Assembly: GCA_015688915.1 (NCBI GenBank)
Contig: JAATGX010000012.1
Coordinates: forward strand, 1 to 5,716
Direction of reading: 5' to 3'
DNA length: 5,716 nucleotides
From: Desulfuromonadales bacterium
Lineage (GTDB): Bacteria > Desulfobacterota > Desulfuromonadia > Geobacterales > Pseudopelobacteraceae
Every line of letters starts with the position of its first letter. The first letter of the stretch is position 1. This document shows positions 4,289-5,716 of this stretch, piece by piece. The position numbers were made by a program, and so were the translations under genes. Below the pieces are notes generated by a model, which saw only the letters and a program-made list of their open reading frames with translations, was not told the DNA's origin and made no database searches.

Positions 4289-4804
4289 CTATTTACCGTA
4301 AAGCTGGTCCGCCTTCTGCACCAACAGCGGCGTTATGTCCACGGCCTTGTTGAAATAACGCACCCCGGCGCCCTGTTCGAGGATGACCGCATACCCGCCT
4401 TCGTCGCCGATCCTGCCCATCAGCCCGGCCATCTTGTTGACCAGTTTCTGCAAAGAATCGTCTTCCAGTTGCTTGATCTCTTCCTGGGCGTCCCGCTGAC
4501 GTTTTTGAAAGTCGCGCCCCTTCTGCACGAGCTGACGCTCCTTCTCGGCCCGCACCTCGGCCTTCATGGCTGCTCCATCCTTTTCCAGTTCCGCCTTGAG
4601 TTGGACGAAATCGGCCTGGATGGCCTTGAGCTTGTTGTTTAGTTGCTCGGTCTTCACCATGATGTCGTTGCGGGCGGCCATGCCTTCCTTGGATGCGCTG
4701 ACGGCCCTTTGCAGATCGACGATGCCGATTTTTTCCGCCGGAGCGGCCATGGCGGGGGCGGAGACGGCAATGACAGCCAGAACAAGTGCGATGATGCGTT
4801 TCAT
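4289..4804 (-). CDS. skp: Periplasmic chaperone of the Skp/OmpH family
   Basis: 171 aa. Skp forms a periplasmic trimer with long helical arms that holds unfolded outer-membrane proteins on the way to the BAM complex. The N terminus is a signal peptide (MKR, hydrophobic 4-19, cleavage after AMA at 20). KIGIVDLQRAVSASKEG (25-41) is the family's first strand and helix. Residues about 50-125 are a charged heptad-like coiled coil with many Lys, Glu and Gln, and the last part (134-171, GDEGGYAVILEQGAGVRYFNKAVDITPLLV) rebuilds the body domain. Length is normal for the family. The ATG at 4804 has AAGGAG (4811-4816) 6 nt upstream; the frame stays open for about 230 more codons upstream but that has no coding character. 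It lies between two porin genes' units, fitting a role in porin assembly. Many genomes carry several Skp-like copies, so this need not be the one beside bamA. Confidence 0.88.
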   Translation of the reverse strand: MKRIIALVLAVIAVSAPAMAAPAEKIGIVDLQRAVSASKEGMAARNDIMVKTEQLNNKLKAIQADFVQLKAELEKDGAAMKAEVRAEKERQLVQKGRDFQKRQRDAQEEIKQLEDDSLQKLVNKMAGLMGRIGDEGGYAVILEQGAGVRYFNKAVDITPLLVQKADQLYGK

Positions 4805-4810
4805 GTGAGA

Positions 4811-4816
4811 CTCCTT
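4811..4816 (-). promoter_or_regulatory. Shine-Dalgarno site deciding the skp start
   Basis: AAGGAG lies 6 nt before the ATG at 4804, directly at the signal peptide. It rules out the much longer open frame that runs upstream to about 5497. Confidence 0.7.
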
Positions 4817-4840
4817 GCAATTGAGATGATATAGATGGTA

Positions 4841-4880
4841 GTCGGCGCTTCTGGCCGGAACAGCGGCCGGAAGCGCCGAC
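4841..4880 (-). other. Strong 40-nt stem-loop in the skp leader
   Basis: Outer arms GTCGGCGCTT (4841-4850) and AAGCGCCGAC (4871-4880) pair perfectly over 10 bp. The stem continues with one more pair, a mismatch and GGCCG/CGGCC around a 6-nt loop. No T tract follows on either strand, so it is not a classic terminator. It lies about 24 nt upstream of the skp Shine-Dalgarno site. The rest of the 4805-5055 gap shows the porin 2 terminator and only weak promoter candidates. Confidence 0.55.
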
Positions 4881-4988
4881 TTAGCGTGGATGGACCTTTT
4901 CTCGCTCCCCATCTGGAGGGGGGCGACACGGTCATTGCCCGGTAAAATATCTGTTCGATGGCGCCGGCAATCACGGTGTCGACGCCTG

Positions 4989-5022
4989 AAAAAGGGGAGG
5001 GTGCCCCCATCGCATGAGGGGC
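4989..5022 (-). terminator. Intrinsic terminator after porin 2
   Basis: On the minus strand a GGGGG-CACCC-TCCCC stem-loop is followed directly by TTTTT (4993-4989). An overlapping upstream hairpin (5003-5022, GCCCC with GGGGC plus CAT/ATG) shares the G-run, so the two are mutually exclusive. The terminator lies about 30 nt after the porin 2 stop. Confidence 0.7.
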
Positions 5023-5055
5023 GCTTGCAATGGGCCTTTGCCACCCCCCGCATCG

Positions 5056-5716
5056 TCAGAACATCAACTGCAACTGTATCCGGGCCTGATTGTCGTCCGT
5101 GGGATGCACGCCGCTGTCTGGATTGGAGTACGCCACCGCCTGCTGTTTGTGGATGGAGGTGTAGTCGGCCTGGAGCTTCATATAGTGCTGCCTGATGTAC
5201 CATGATACCCCTACAGCGTTCTCGATCCAGTGGTCGTTGACGGCATCCAAGTTCGGGTCGAGATAGGCGTAGCGATAGGCCAATTCGAGGGTTCCGGGGA
5301 TTATCATGTATCCGGCCTGGGCATAGAATCCCATGGCGCGCTGTTTGAAATTTGATTGTGACGTCTCGGCCTGGCCCCACATGTATTCGCCGGTCAGGAA
5401 AAGTCCACGCCATTTGAGTGCCGAATCCACGCCGAACATGCTGAAATCGATATTCTCGCCCTGGGTGGCGACGAATCTGTGATTGAGGAGATACCACCCC
5501 GTATTGCTTTTCAGGTATCCGAGGCTTTGGGAGGTGCTGCTGAATTCGGCGTTGGTCATATTCATGGTGTTGCGGTAAAAACTTCCGCCGACGGAGAGGA
5601 GTGGCTTGAGGCTGTTTTCGAGATCGGATTCCGTATTTCTCATTTCCCAGGAGGGGTTTACGGTGATGCGGGCGGAAAACGCATTGTTCGGGGTGCTGCG
5701 CAGGTAGTTGTGTCCC
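5056..5716 (-). CDS. Outer-membrane porin, OprO/OprP-like (porin 2), 5' part outside the window
   Basis: 219 C-terminal residues are visible; the reading frame stays open to the window edge, so the signal peptide and roughly the first half are missing. It is a paralog of porin 1: SLKPLLSVGGSFYRNT aligns with SQKPLVSVGANYFRDT, and the block GFYAQAGYMIIPGTLELAYR... matches porin 1 in 32 of 45 residues by my count. It ends PTDDNQARIQLQLMF with the terminal Phe that directs barrel insertion. The loop aligned to porin 1 residues 265-315 is about a dozen residues shorter and lacks the Pro/Val/Thr repeat. The internal Met at 5643 is not a start, because homology continues upstream (NAFSARITVNP). An oxyanion channel is likely, but the substrate is unknown. 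A terminator follows about 30 nt downstream. Confidence 0.83.
   Translation of the reverse strand, partial: GHNYLRSTPNNAFSARITVNPSWEMRNTESDLENSLKPLLSVGGSFYRNTMNMTNAEFSSTSQSLGYLKSNTGWYLLNHRFVATQGENIDFSMFGVDSALKWRGLFLTGEYMWGQAETSQSNFKQRAMGFYAQAGYMIIPGTLELAYRYAYLDPNLDAVNDHWIENAVGVSWYIRQHYMKLQADYTSIHKQQAVAYSNPDSGVHPTDDNQARIQLQLMF

Noticed and set aside
4801..5010. 69-aa frame between porin 2 and skp
   Set aside because: It overlaps the terminator, the leader hairpin and the skp start; no ribosome site or family resemblance supports it.
4805..5497. About 230-codon upstream extension of the skp reading frame
   Set aside because: It would cross the porin 2 terminator and the porin 2 coding region in another frame, while the Skp signal peptide and AAGGAG site place the start at 4804.

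Overview
The window looks like chromosomal DNA from a Gram-negative, nitrogen-fixing bacterium. It encodes beta-barrel porins with signal peptides and a terminal Phe, a Skp-type periplasmic chaperone, and a molybdenum-type nitrogenase Fe protein (NifH). Strong purine-rich Shine-Dalgarno sites and GC-rich third codon positions, together with the gene types, suggest a Desulfuromonadia/Geobacter-like deltaproteobacterium. That placement is an inference from gene character, not a proven assignment.

Every supported gene lies on the minus strand, so the transcription order runs from high to low coordinates. (1) 5056-5716: the C-terminal half of an OprO/OprP-like porin (porin 2), cut by the window edge and followed by a good intrinsic terminator. 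(2) 4289-4804: a Skp/OmpH-like chaperone with a strong 40-nt leader hairpin and a 3' stem-loop. (3) 4029-4252: a regulatory region with a 24-bp dyad resembling ModE (molybdate-responsive) operators, overlapping possible -24/-12 or -35/-10 elements, followed by two similarly built leader hairpins. (4) 2096-4028: a compact cluster of an uncharacterised 131-aa ORF translationally coupled to nifH, then nifH, a 62-aa Cys-containing small ORF and a NifX-like cofactor-binding protein. nifD and nifK are not next to nifH. (5) 634-1971: a complete porin paralog (porin 1) with its own near-consensus sigma70 promoter, ending in tandem hairpins and a strong intrinsic terminator. (6) 59-454: a divergent MoaE-like protein.

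The common thread is molybdenum and oxyanion handling. NifH and a NifX-like protein belong to FeMo-cofactor biology, the MoaE-like protein to the molybdopterin pathway, and the two porins are of a class that includes oxyanion-selective channels. The ModE-like dyad would tie the nif cluster to molybdate. A working model is outer-membrane entry of an oxyanion, Skp-assisted porin assembly and Mo-gated expression of nifH/nifX, but only the gene identities and DNA motifs are directly visible. Most other long reading frames, including a 468-codon plus-strand frame opposite nifH, are shadows. No tRNA, rRNA, CRISPR array or insertion sequence was seen. There is no gene-free stretch over 300 bases; the largest gaps are about 260 bases (4029-4288) and 250 bases (4805-5055).
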